Shown one piece after another: positions 50,759 to 59,237 of a DNA stretch of 64,000 nt (its first letter is position 1; each line of letters begins with the position of its first letter). This stretch comes from JBJHBP01 sp050485645. Lineage in GTDB: Bacteria; Pseudomonadota; Gammaproteobacteria; Steroidobacterales; Rariloculaceae. A program made the position numbers and the translations under genes. The notes below the pieces were generated by a model. The model made no database searches. It saw only the letters and a program-made list of their open reading frames with translations, and had not been told where the DNA came from. The stretch lies in NCBI GenBank assembly GCA_050485645.1, contig JBJHBT010000014.1:38820-102819 (forward strand), in the 5' to 3' direction.

Positions 50759-50876
50759 GGGTCCTCCTAGCCAAATTCTGCCAAGAATCTCTGCCCATGG
50801 GTGGTTTACTATTCAGGGGAGCTTACGGGGTGTCCAGAGAAATCCTAGGCCGGAGGAGAACTTCTGACTCACGACA

Positions 50877-51944
50877 CTAGTCCAGAGCTTTCCAATACTC
50901 CTGCCACTGCTTGCGCACCTTGTCGGTCATCCACAAATGACGGTCCAGCTCGCCTGCACCGAACTCTCTAAAGTCTTCTCGGACATCATCCTTACTGCCA
51001 AACGCGCCGAATTGGAGCAAATTGAGCGCAATTTTGGCCCACATATTCGAATAGGCGGGTTGGCCCTCTTCTTCTAAAGCGCTGCGATATGCCAAGTAGG
51101 CATACTCGTACGCTCCATTGGCCGATCTGCGCCAACGCTTAAGCCGGGCGGCGATTCGATGAGATACCCGCCGCGGGGGCACATCGCGGACAATTTGGAA
51201 GTGACCTTCCATCGCTTGCTGGGATGCCTTTTCGAAATCGGGAAACATTCGTTCAATTTGATAGTGTACGTACGGCCGAGATGCCCCCCAGTAATGTCGG
51301 ATTACATCATCGGCAAACGACAACTGGAGCGTGCTCTGTAGCACCACAGAGGCGGCGAGTTGCACCGCGGTAAATACCGGATGAGTGTCGAGCACCTCTT
51401 CCATACACCGTTTAACGTCAGCTAGATGCTCTTTGTCCGATGGACTAAGACCAACAACGCCGCCGTTGAACATACGGGTCGTCATTGAAACAGGATAGCC
51501 ACCAAGATCGCCGGTACATTTTGCAACCAACTCCTCGAATACCAGTCTATCCGGCGACGAACCTAATGGCCCTTCGTCTTTATGCATGACGGCTCGTCCG
51601 GAGCTTATCCTGTCAAAGAGCAACTTTGGGTGAGCCTTAAAGTAGGTGTCTGTATCTACGAGAATCACCTTGTCTCGGAATCGCTCCAGCGCATGATGCA
51701 ACGCGTATACTTGTATGGCGTGGCTATAACGCCCTCCTAAGCGCCACTGAGTTAGAGTATCTTTCGATATTTCAACGCACTCTACTGGCAAATCCGGCCT
51801 CAGATTTGGTCGATCTGCGAAGAGGACAATTCGAGTATTGTTGTCGCCGCTTCTCAGAAAGCGCCACGCCGACAGCACACTATAGGTAAGTTCGAGATGG
51901 TACTCTCGATTTTCGCCATACAAGACAAACAAGATTACGTTCAC
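50877..51944 (-). CDS. Putative GT8-like glycosyltransferase
   Basis: 355 residues from GTG 51944; the SD aaggag is 7 bases upstream and lies within IS3-derived sequence. The N-terminal part has FVLYGENREYHLELTYSVLS, LFADRP, and DKVILVDTDTYFKAHPKLLF, whose DTD resembles the DxD metal site of GT8/GT-A transferases. A C-terminal region of about 150 residues is unlike any family I recognise. It lies between IS remnants on both sides, so it was probably acquired or moved with them. Confidence 0.7.
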   Translation of the reverse strand: MNVILFVLYGENREYHLELTYSVLSAWRFLRSGDNNTRIVLFADRPNLRPDLPVECVEISKDTLTQWRLGGRYSHAIQVYALHHALERFRDKVILVDTDTYFKAHPKLLFDRISSGRAVMHKDEGPLGSSPDRLVFEELVAKCTGDLGGYPVSMTTRMFNGGVVGLSPSDKEHLADVKRCMEEVLDTHPVFTAVQLAASVVLQSTLQLSFADDVIRHYWGASRPYVHYQIERMFPDFEKASQQAMEGHFQIVRDVPPRRVSHRIAARLKRWRRSANGAYEYAYLAYRSALEEEGQPAYSNMWAKIALNLLQFGAFGSKDDVREDFREFGAGELDRHLWMTDKVRKQWQEYWKALD

Positions 51945-52347
51945 TCTAGGGCTCCTTCTTTTGGGGGAGCTTGACTGTCGTTGGGGCGATCATACGCCTG
52001 TTTGTGCTCTGCCGGCGGGACGTCACCGATCGAGCCGAGGAGTCCCCTGCGTCAGGATAGTTGCCGCCTCTCTGTAACGGTACCCTTGCGGGGCAGAGAG
52101 GTAACGAGATGGCCCGATACGGAAAGAGTTCAAGAAGCGGGCGGAGCGGGAGCGGGGTCATCTTGGTGTCACGATGGCAGAAAATCGTATGGTAAGGATC
52201 GCCGTACCGAATACAGATACCGTTAAATCTATGTTTTGTCTACTGTCGCCAGGTCAAACCGATCAGGACGGTGCTCAGTAGGGGAAGAGAAGGACGCGAT
52301 ACACATCAGTGTTGCAGAAGCGTTGAAATTACGAGGGACGAGAATAG
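51945..52347. other. Intergenic region with IS3 remnants
   Basis: On the minus strand 51945-52050 encodes LLGSIGDVPPAEHKQAYDRP, the C-terminal block of IS3 OrfB. On the plus strand at 52109 ATG begins MARYGK and, after a one-base shift, EFKKRAERER, like an OrfA start. A stem cctctctg / cagagagg lies at 52067-52101. No intact gene. Confidence 0.6.
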
Positions 52348-53304
52348 ATGGATGCACTGATTGGAAATACAGGCTTCGTGGGTGGTCACCTTTGTAGGCA
52401 GCATCACTTCGAAGCAAAGTTTAACAGCCGCAACATCTTCGAAGCGGGGTTACAGGACTACCAGACGGTTGTTTGCGCAGCAGCACCGGGATCGATGTTC
52501 GAGGCAAACCGATTTCCAGATCTTGACAAGGAACGTGTGGCGGGGTTGATTTCCCAGCTAGGCCGCATCTGCACACAGCGGTTCGTTTTAATTTCCTCGA
52601 TCGCGGTGCTCGAGGACTTTGACGGAGGGCATGATGAGTCGACGGCGGCGTTTCAGAGGGATCTCGCGTACGGGAGGCATAGGCGGCAACTCGAGGTGTA
52701 TTGCCAGGGGCGTTTTGCGGACTGCTTGATTGTCAGGCTACCCGCGCTGTTCGGTGAAGGGCTCAAGAAGAATTTTCTATTCGATATCCTCAATCCCATG
52801 CCGACCATGTTGAATGAAGATGCCTACCGACGACTCGTTCACGGTCTTTCCCCTGCGCTGCATGATACGGTTCCAGCGGTTTACGTTTGGAGTTCGCGTT
52901 TGGGCATGTATGTCGTGGATCGCATGGCGTTAGAACGCTCCGGTCTTCGGGCCGCGCTCGATACCGCTGTCGTCGAAGCAGGCTTGTCGGCCGTCCAATT
53001 CACTCACCCCGACAGTCGGTTTCAGTACTATGACATTACGCGGCTTTGGGCGGACATCAACCTTTGTACACACGCTGGGTTGGACGTTATTCACCTCGCT
53101 CCGGAACCTTTGAACGCCGCCGACGTACACTGGGCGATCACACAGCGAACTATGCCGGCAAGCAAGGCTCGAGTGCATTGCGAGAATATGCGGACGCGTC
53201 ACAGCGCGTTGTGGGAGATGGACATCGGGTATATCGAAGAAGCGATATCGGTGCTGCCCCGAATCGTTCAAATCTGCGAGAAAGAAAGGATAACCCGATC
53301 ATGA
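52348..53304 (+). CDS. NAD-dependent epimerase/dehydratase-like protein
   Basis: 318 residues. The start MDALIGNTGFVGGHLCRQHH carries the Rossmann GxxGFVG motif, and FVLISSIAVLED resembles the Ser of the active site. Tyr and a basic residue occur as YGRHRRQ, a YxxxR instead of the canonical YxxxK, so catalysis may differ or be lost. First of six tightly overlapping genes; it overlaps the TIM-barrel gene by 4 bp. It probably modifies a nucleotide-activated sugar. Confidence 0.78.
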   Translation: MDALIGNTGFVGGHLCRQHHFEAKFNSRNIFEAGLQDYQTVVCAAAPGSMFEANRFPDLDKERVAGLISQLGRICTQRFVLISSIAVLEDFDGGHDESTAAFQRDLAYGRHRRQLEVYCQGRFADCLIVRLPALFGEGLKKNFLFDILNPMPTMLNEDAYRRLVHGLSPALHDTVPAVYVWSSRLGMYVVDRMALERSGLRAALDTAVVEAGLSAVQFTHPDSRFQYYDITRLWADINLCTHAGLDVIHLAPEPLNAADVHWAITQRTMPASKARVHCENMRTRHSALWEMDIGYIEEAISVLPRIVQICEKERITRS

Positions 53305-54149
53305 AGCTTGCGGTCTCCAATATCGCATGGGCACCCGAGCATCGGGATCAAGCCTACGACATACTTCGGGCGCATGGCATCCACGGCCTGGAGATTGCTC
53401 CAGGTCTTTTTCTACACGATGCCAAAGACGCCTTTGAACCGACTATCGCTGAGTGCGAGGCGGCGCTGGCTCCAATGCGGGCTGCCGGGCTGGAACTTGT
53501 ATCGATGCAATCGCTGCTCTTTGGAGTCGAGCGCGTGGCACTTTTCGGAGATCGCTCAGAACGAGAGTGTTTTGAGCAGGCAATGATGCGCGCCATCCGC
53601 TTAGCCGGTCTGTTGGGTATTCCGAATCTAGTCTTCGGGTCACCAGGTCAGCGTATGATCCCGGGAAGCATGGGTCGGGAAGAAGCAGAAAATATTGCGG
53701 TGAACGTGTTTCGTCGGCTCGGTGATGTGGCCGCCGCCGAGGGAACTGTCTTGGGTATGGAGTTCAACCCCAAGGCGTATGGCACGAATTTTCTTAATGA
53801 CGCGCAGGAGACGGCAATCTTTGTAGGCCGGGTAGATCACCCGGCCATCCAAATGACTCTGGACGTGGGGGCTATGCATCTGAACGGGGAATTCGAGAGT
53901 TTACCGACGTTTGCTTCCCAACAAGCGAAGAAAATCAGTCACGTACATTTCAGCGAGCCTGGTCTGGCACTAGCGCCGGCCGATTCTAGTCAGGCCGAAA
54001 GGGTTCTTCGTGCGATGTCCGCGGTTGGTTACCAGCGCTGGTATTCGATCGAGATGAAGCCAGTACCCGAGCGTAAACTCGACGCATTGGAAATTGCTCT
54101 TGCTCGGCTTAAGCACGCCGTTCAGCTGTTCGAAGAAGGCACGACCTGA
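53301..54149 (+). CDS. Sugar phosphate isomerase/epimerase-like TIM-barrel protein
   Basis: 282 residues from ATG 53301, overlapping the previous stop by 4 bp, with aaagaaagga as SD. Signatures are MKLAVSNIAWAPE, GIHGLEIAPGLF, GMEFNPKAYGTNF, MTLDVGAMHLNGE and HVHFSEPGLALAP. The Glu, Asp and His residues in these match the metal site of the AP-endonuclease 2/xylose isomerase-like superfamily. The next gene overlaps it by 1 bp. It likely isomerises a keto or amino sugar in the same pathway. Confidence 0.82.
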   Translation: MKLAVSNIAWAPEHRDQAYDILRAHGIHGLEIAPGLFLHDAKDAFEPTIAECEAALAPMRAAGLELVSMQSLLFGVERVALFGDRSERECFEQAMMRAIRLAGLLGIPNLVFGSPGQRMIPGSMGREEAENIAVNVFRRLGDVAAAEGTVLGMEFNPKAYGTNFLNDAQETAIFVGRVDHPAIQMTLDVGAMHLNGEFESLPTFASQQAKKISHVHFSEPGLALAPADSSQAERVLRAMSAVGYQRWYSIEMKPVPERKLDALEIALARLKHAVQLFEEGTT

Positions 54150-55171
54150 TGAGTCCCGTTCCCCCGCCCCGCGACGATGTGTTCGTCTCTGTCTGCTTGG
54201 CAGACGACGCAGATGCAGCCACTCTCTTGAGACGACTCGAGCCATTAGCTGACGAGCTTGCCGCCGCCTTTCGATATTCGGAAATTCTGATAGCAGTATC
54301 TGAGGAAAGTGACGACGATTATGATTCAATTCTCGCGCGGATCGCCAATGTCCGAATTCTGACCTTTCGCCGAGCTACGCCATTCTATCGAAGGCGTGTG
54401 GCTATTGCCTCGGAGGCAATTGGGGATATTGTCGCATTGTGCGCTTCGGAGGAGCTTGCGTATCTGGATGTGATTGGCATGATCCAGACTGCAGCGGACG
54501 AAGACTCGATTGTGATTGGCTCCAGGCGTAGTAAGAGCCTGTTGACGCCGATTCTACGGACGTTAGGTCGGAGCGCGGGATTTCGAGTTAGCGCCGAGGA
54601 TATGTTGACCGCGTTGTGGCCGAGAACCCTGCTCAACCAGCTTCTTTCACATCCGGATCGAGAGTTGGCGCTCCGCTTTCCTCCCTCGGATCAAGCACTA
54701 CCAGTCCTTCGCCGGCAGGCGTCTAGTGCCGGTGCTACCAGATCCATGAGGGATATTGGGCGCCGCTTCAGTCTTATACAGCGACTGCTGGTCAGTTCCG
54801 CTCCCATGGTTCTCAGTGCGGTGGCGCTTTTTTCGCTAGTGGTGGTTTTTTTTGCTGGTGTCCTTGCCCTATACGCTGTGGCGGTCTGGCTGTTTCTCCC
54901 CGAGGTTCAGCCCGGTTGGTTCACGACCACTCTGGTCATCAGCCTAACTAGCGGATTTCTGGGAGTTGCGATTTTTGGTCTCTCCATTGGCCTTCAGAGC
55001 ATACTTGACACGCTGCGTGATCGCCGGGTGGATGACATTATTGGTGAGCGAAGTGCGACGGACCTTTTTGGCACGGCGCTGCGCGAACTTAATGTGGAGA
55101 TTGCCACTGGGAATTCACCGCAAATCCAGTCCCGGGACGGCGCCGTCCGGGGAAACGATTCCGGTTTATGA
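54149..55171 (+). CDS. GT2-like membrane glycosyltransferase, divergent
   Basis: 340 residues. An N-terminal part resembles a GT-A fold with an acidic loop (SEESDDDYDSI, YLDVIGMI) but without a clear DxD. Two helices near residues 220-290 (VVVFFAGVLALYAVAVWLFL and TTTLVISLTSGFLGVAIFGL) and a C-terminal tail are arranged as in polyprenyl-phosphate glycosyltransferases of the GtrB/DPM1 type. It overlaps both neighbours by 1-4 bp. With gtrA nearby it may make or use a polyprenyl-phosphate sugar; the weak motif leaves this open. Confidence 0.65.
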   Translation: MSPVPPPRDDVFVSVCLADDADAATLLRRLEPLADELAAAFRYSEILIAVSEESDDDYDSILARIANVRILTFRRATPFYRRRVAIASEAIGDIVALCASEELAYLDVIGMIQTAADEDSIVIGSRRSKSLLTPILRTLGRSAGFRVSAEDMLTALWPRTLLNQLLSHPDRELALRFPPSDQALPVLRRQASSAGATRSMRDIGRRFSLIQRLLVSSAPMVLSAVALFSLVVVFFAGVLALYAVAVWLFLPEVQPGWFTTTLVISLTSGFLGVAIFGLSIGLQSILDTLRDRRVDDIIGERSATDLFGTALRELNVEIATGNSPQIQSRDGAVRGNDSGL

Positions 55172-56316
55172 GCCGCTGTGATTACCTCGTGATCGGAGGA
55201 GGGTTCTATGGGTGCTGTCTGGCGCTCTTTCTACGTTCCATTTCGGCACGAGTAACGCTAGTAGAAGCGGGTCCGCGACTGATGGAACGTGCTTCGCGCG
55301 TGAACCAGGCACGGGTTCATACTGGCTTTCACTATCCACGCAATGTGCTCACCGCCGTGAAATCTTTGGCGCTGCATCGCCGGTTCGCTGCCGACTTTCC
55401 CGATGCGGTGATCGATGATTTTCAGATGCTCTACGCGATCGCACGGCACCGATCCCGTGTGGGTGCGAAGCGCTTTTTTAGGATGTTCATTGAAATGGGA
55501 GCTCCTATTGCGCCCGCCACTCCATCTCAATCGGCTCTGTTCGACCAGGGTATGGTGGAGGCCGTGTTTGCCTGCACAGAATATGCCTTTGATTTCTCTG
55601 TGTTACGTGATCATTTGACGCGACGTTTGGAGTCGAGCGGTGTCGATGTGCGTTTAGGCACGTCGGTAGCCTTATTGCAAGAAGAACCTGGTGGTGAGCT
55701 GGTTGCCACGCTCTCCGCTGGAGACTTTATTCGTGCCCGTTTTGGCTTCAATGTAACCTACGGTCAGACTAACCAAATTCTTCGCGCTGCGGGGCTTCCT
55801 GAGGCCAGATTGAAGTACGAACTCACAGAGATAGCTTTGGTAAGGCCTCCAGAGGAACTGAAGGGCTATGGCATTACCGTCATGGACGGACCATTTTTCT
55901 CGGTCATGCCGTTTCCCTCCGAAAATCGCTATTCGTTGACCCATGTCCGCTACACCCCTCACCGTAGTTGGACCGATGAAACGTGTTCGGAGTCGGCCTA
56001 CGAGATCCTTCGTTCGTCGAAGACAGAAAGCCGTTTCCCCTACATGATCCAAGATGCCCGACGCTTTGTTCCAAGCCTTGACAGTGCGAAGTGGATCCGC
56101 TCTATGTACGAGATCAAGACTCTACTGCTGAAGAATGAGTTCGACGATGGTCGCCCCATCCTTTATCAACGGAGACCTTCCGACTCTCGAGTGGTATCGG
56201 TCCTGGGCGGTAAGATAGACAATATTTACGATCTTTTTGAGCTCGTGCGAACGACCGACGCAGCGTTTCTGTCGGCCAATGATCGGTACGTGTTTTCGCG
56301 AGAAAACGCCTCGTGA
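55168..56316 (+). CDS. FAD-dependent oxidoreductase (DAO superfamily)
   Basis: 382 residues. The FAD loop is CDYLVIGGGFYGCCLALFLR and the second conserved segment is RASRVNQARVHTGFHYPR. Near the C terminus RVVSVLGGKIDNIYDLF fits the end of the FAD-binding fold of D-amino-acid oxidase-like enzymes. It overlaps the previous stop by 4 bp and the gtrA gene by 4 bp. It may oxidise an amino or hydroxyl group of the sugar handled by the flanking isomerase and epimerase-like enzyme. Confidence 0.82.
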   Translation: MSRCDYLVIGGGFYGCCLALFLRSISARVTLVEAGPRLMERASRVNQARVHTGFHYPRNVLTAVKSLALHRRFAADFPDAVIDDFQMLYAIARHRSRVGAKRFFRMFIEMGAPIAPATPSQSALFDQGMVEAVFACTEYAFDFSVLRDHLTRRLESSGVDVRLGTSVALLQEEPGGELVATLSAGDFIRARFGFNVTYGQTNQILRAAGLPEARLKYELTEIALVRPPEELKGYGITVMDGPFFSVMPFPSENRYSLTHVRYTPHRSWTDETCSESAYEILRSSKTESRFPYMIQDARRFVPSLDSAKWIRSMYEIKTLLLKNEFDDGRPILYQRRPSDSRVVSVLGGKIDNIYDLFELVRTTDAAFLSANDRYVFSRENAS

Positions 56317-56756
56317 TGCCCTTCCAGAAGTGCTTGGAACTGGCTCGGTTTGGCACAGTGACGGTCCTTGGATTGATCGTCGATCTCGCCGTAGCCTGGG
56401 TGCTTGCCGTAGTCTTCTCTGTGTCCCTTCCTGCAGCGGCAGCTGTGGGCTTTGGGTGTGGCGCCCTCGTGAATTACCTGCTGCACGGCATGTGGACGTT
56501 TCGGACCGGTCAAGGAGTGTTTTCCCTCCGTCGTATGACGCTCTATGTGATTGTTCTGGCCGCAGTGCTTACGGTGCGCATTTCGGGCGTTGTCATGCTG
56601 ACTTGGATTATCGGAGGTCCAGAAGGTTATGAATTGCCAGTACTCATGGCCGCCACCGCGGCCTCCTTTGTGGCCAACTATTTTCTCTCGAAATGCGTCG
56701 TTTTCCGCGCCACGGGAAATTCTGCATATGTCCCCACCTCAAACGGCGTAAAATGA
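56313..56756 (+). CDS. GtrA-family membrane protein
   Basis: 147 residues with four transmembrane helices. ELARFGTVTVLGLIVDLAVA, FGCGALVNYLLHGMWTF and SFVANYFLSKCVVFR are the conserved blocks of the GtrA family. Members translocate polyprenyl-phosphate-linked sugars across the inner membrane. It overlaps the next gene (GT2) by 4 bp, and together with the two GT2-like genes it forms a typical GtrA/GtrB-type unit. Confidence 0.9.
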   Translation: MMPFQKCLELARFGTVTVLGLIVDLAVAWVLAVVFSVSLPAAAAVGFGCGALVNYLLHGMWTFRTGQGVFSLRRMTLYVIVLAAVLTVRISGVVMLTWIIGGPEGYELPVLMAATAASFVANYFLSKCVVFRATGNSAYVPTSNGVK

Positions 56757-57559
56757 GCACTTCCTCTCCAATAGACACTACCGGATGGCACGTTCCTTCG
56801 TACGAATCGTTCGTTTTCCAGGAACGTCGGCATCGTTACGCCTTGGTTGTGCCTGTCATAAATGAAGGGCAACGTATTCGTGCCCAGTTATCGCGTACTG
56901 CTGCGGCTCATCTGCCCGTTGATGTGGTCATCGCTGACGGAGGATCCACGGATGGGTCGCTCGAATCGGGTTTTTTGAAATCTGTCGGTGTCCGTGCGCT
57001 ACTTATCAAGACAGGTGTCGGTCGACTCAGCGCCCAACTCAGAGTGGCGTATTCATGGTGCCTCATGGAAGACTACTCTGGAGTCGTGACGATCGACGGT
57101 AACGGCAAAGACAATGTAGAAGCAGTGGCGGATTTCGTTGGCAAACTTGATGAAGGATACGACTACATTCAAGGGTCACGTTACCTCCCCGGCGGTTCTG
57201 CGGAGAACACCCCAATAGAGCGCGCAGTTGCCAATCGCCTGATTCATGCGCCGTTGCTCAGTCTCGCAGGTAGAAGTTGGTTTACCGATACGACCAACGG
57301 CTACCGAGCATACTCGGCACGTTATCTGCTGGATCAACGTGTGCAGCCATTTAGGCCCGTTTTTCAAGATTACGAACTGCTTTTCTACCTCACCGCTCGA
57401 GCCGGGCAAATCGGATTAAGAGTTGGTCACGTACCGGTACGCCGAAGTTATCCGTGCGACCAACCGGCACCAACGAAAATCGGTGGATTTCGGTCAAAGG
57501 CGAAAATCCTGGGGGATACGATCGCAGTGCTTCTTGGGAAGTTCACGCCTCCCACTTGA
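56753..57559 (+). CDS. Glycosyltransferase family 2
   Basis: 268 residues from ATG 56753. The GT-A fold signatures are YALVVPVINEGQRIRAQL, VVIADGGSTDGSLE and VVTIDGNGKDN (DGN in place of the usual DAD). DTTNGYRAYSARYLLDQRVQ and DYELLFYL complete the family pattern, which resembles DPM1-like enzymes without their membrane helices. Probably adds a sugar to polyprenyl phosphate. Last gene of the six-gene overlapping operon. Confidence 0.87.
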   Translation: MSTSSPIDTTGWHVPSYESFVFQERRHRYALVVPVINEGQRIRAQLSRTAAAHLPVDVVIADGGSTDGSLESGFLKSVGVRALLIKTGVGRLSAQLRVAYSWCLMEDYSGVVTIDGNGKDNVEAVADFVGKLDEGYDYIQGSRYLPGGSAENTPIERAVANRLIHAPLLSLAGRSWFTDTTNGYRAYSARYLLDQRVQPFRPVFQDYELLFYLTARAGQIGLRVGHVPVRRSYPCDQPAPTKIGGFRSKAKILGDTIAVLLGKFTPPT

Positions 57560-57764
57560 AAGTAGAGGACAACGTACGCCTAGTGCTAGACACTCGGCGT
57601 CGGCTAGACATAGGTGTTGTCGATAACCTGTGCAGGCTTCGCTGCCCGGCGTGTTGGTGTCATGTAATATCGAGCGATTCTTCAAGAAACGACCGTCGCT
57701 TGAAGACAGTAACGGGTCACCGCGCCGTCTGTGTTGAGTTTGTCCGACGACATGTGAGTAACGT

Positions 57765-59237
57765 ATGGGTCTTGGGCTTCCGGCTTCATTAGCCGCATCA
57801 CTTCTCGCGGTTTTGTCCGCGGCCCTCGGATTTTATTTGCTTCGCGGCACAACAGTGTTGGCGCCGTTGGGAAAGCGTGCGCTGCTGTTTCTGGGGATCA
57901 CGGCAGCATCTGCCCCCTACCTTGGGGAGGGATTTGGATATATTGCCTTTGCAGCGACCGTTGCGTTTGTTCTGGCGCCCAAAGAGATCGAAATGCGTCG
58001 AGCATTCTTCGTGGTGTCAGTATTGCTCTTCCCTACCTTCTACATTTATCGAGTGCCTTTTCCAGGCTTGAACTATTTGATCGATTTGTCTTTATGGATG
58101 ATTCTGGTAGCCCGTTTCCTGGTGCCACTGACTGGACGTGCGATAAGGCCAATTAGCTTTGTCGACACGCTGTTCCTGGGTTTCGTCTTTTTGGTCTTTA
58201 TTCTAGATTTTCGCGGTGTATCAGGGACCGAAGGGCTACGGCGCGGTGTAGTTACCACTGCATGGCTTTTAGTGCCTTTTCTGGCGTTCCGCAACATTGC
58301 CGAGGACTCTAACGTTCGGAGAAGTGTTTGGGAGGCGCTACTCATTGTTGCCATCCTATTGGCCGCCGCTAACGTGTTTATTCAACTCGTCAGATGGGAT
58401 TTCTTCTACTTCCACTATCCTATGGGCGTTGAGTCACGCTTTGGTTTGGTCAGAGCGAATACTACGTTAGCTACTGGTCTGTTTGGGTTTGTCTGCGCGA
58501 CAGGAATACTGGTTCTATTGCATTTTCCGACGATCGTGAAATCAGGGGCTATATTCCGTCTTATTGTCTATGGTGTTTTGTTCCTCGGTGTGCTGTCGAG
58601 CGGTGCGAGAGCAGCGATAATGAGCTTGCCCTTGATGCTGGTTATCATGCTCCTGCTAAAATTAGTAGACTCGCGAGCGATTGCCCTCTTAGCCGGTTCA
58701 ATCGCCGCCGCGCATTCGATAGTGATCGATCTCGTGCTCAGGATGGACTTCAGCAGATTTGCTGATCCGTTCAACCTCGAATACAGGCAGCGCTTGATAG
58801 CGACCGCATTGGAGCAAATAAGAGATAAGCCTATGTTCGGTGACACGGACTTTATTTCTCATCCCCGCTTCCTGCCGTTGATTCAAGGCCAGCAAATGAT
58901 AGATATCGTCAACAGCTACCTGCAGATAGCGCTGGAATACGGAGTCTTGACATTGCTGTGTTATATAGGGGCGTTTCTGCTTGGTCTCATGCGCCTAGCG
59001 ACGAGAATCGAGGCGGGCACGGCTGCGAGAACTCGTTGTTCGCTGTTGTTAACGGTAACAATCGGTTACCTCTTCCTCATTGCGACTACAAGCATGACCT
59101 CCTATGTGAGCCTGCTGGGTGTAGTTCTTTTGGGGCTGATCGCGGCAGAGACGAGGCCTGAGCGCTATCAAGTCAAGCCCAGACACGTAGAGAAGCGGGA
59201 GTCGGTCGCGGTAGAACCGAACGGATCAGCTGCGTAA
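57765..59237 (+). CDS. O-antigen ligase/polymerase-like (Wzy-type) membrane protein
   Basis: 490 residues with about 12 helices. The large periplasmic loop before the last helices contains YRQRLIATALEQIRDKPMFG, then IVNSYLQIALEYGVL, the H/N-S-Y-L...E-G pattern of Wzy_C proteins. FLGVLSSGARAAIMSLPLML is the preceding Arg-bearing segment typical of the family. It should polymerise the repeat units at the periplasmic side. Its stop overlaps the convergent GT4 gene by 12 bp; no terminator is visible between them. Confidence 0.85.
   Translation: MGLGLPASLAASLLAVLSAALGFYLLRGTTVLAPLGKRALLFLGITAASAPYLGEGFGYIAFAATVAFVLAPKEIEMRRAFFVVSVLLFPTFYIYRVPFPGLNYLIDLSLWMILVARFLVPLTGRAIRPISFVDTLFLGFVFLVFILDFRGVSGTEGLRRGVVTTAWLLVPFLAFRNIAEDSNVRRSVWEALLIVAILLAAANVFIQLVRWDFFYFHYPMGVESRFGLVRANTTLATGLFGFVCATGILVLLHFPTIVKSGAIFRLIVYGVLFLGVLSSGARAAIMSLPLMLVIMLLLKLVDSRAIALLAGSIAAAHSIVIDLVLRMDFSRFADPFNLEYRQRLIATALEQIRDKPMFGDTDFISHPRFLPLIQGQQMIDIVNSYLQIALEYGVLTLLCYIGAFLLGLMRLATRIEAGTAARTRCSLLLTVTIGYLFLIATTSMTSYVSLLGVVLLGLIAAETRPERYQVKPRHVEKRESVAVEPNGSAA

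Larger units (their letters stand above)
50166..50876. other. Intergenic region with degenerate IS3 sequence
   Basis: No intact gene. It contains truncated IS3-type OrfA and OrfB pieces on the minus strand (separate entries). Confidence 0.7.
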
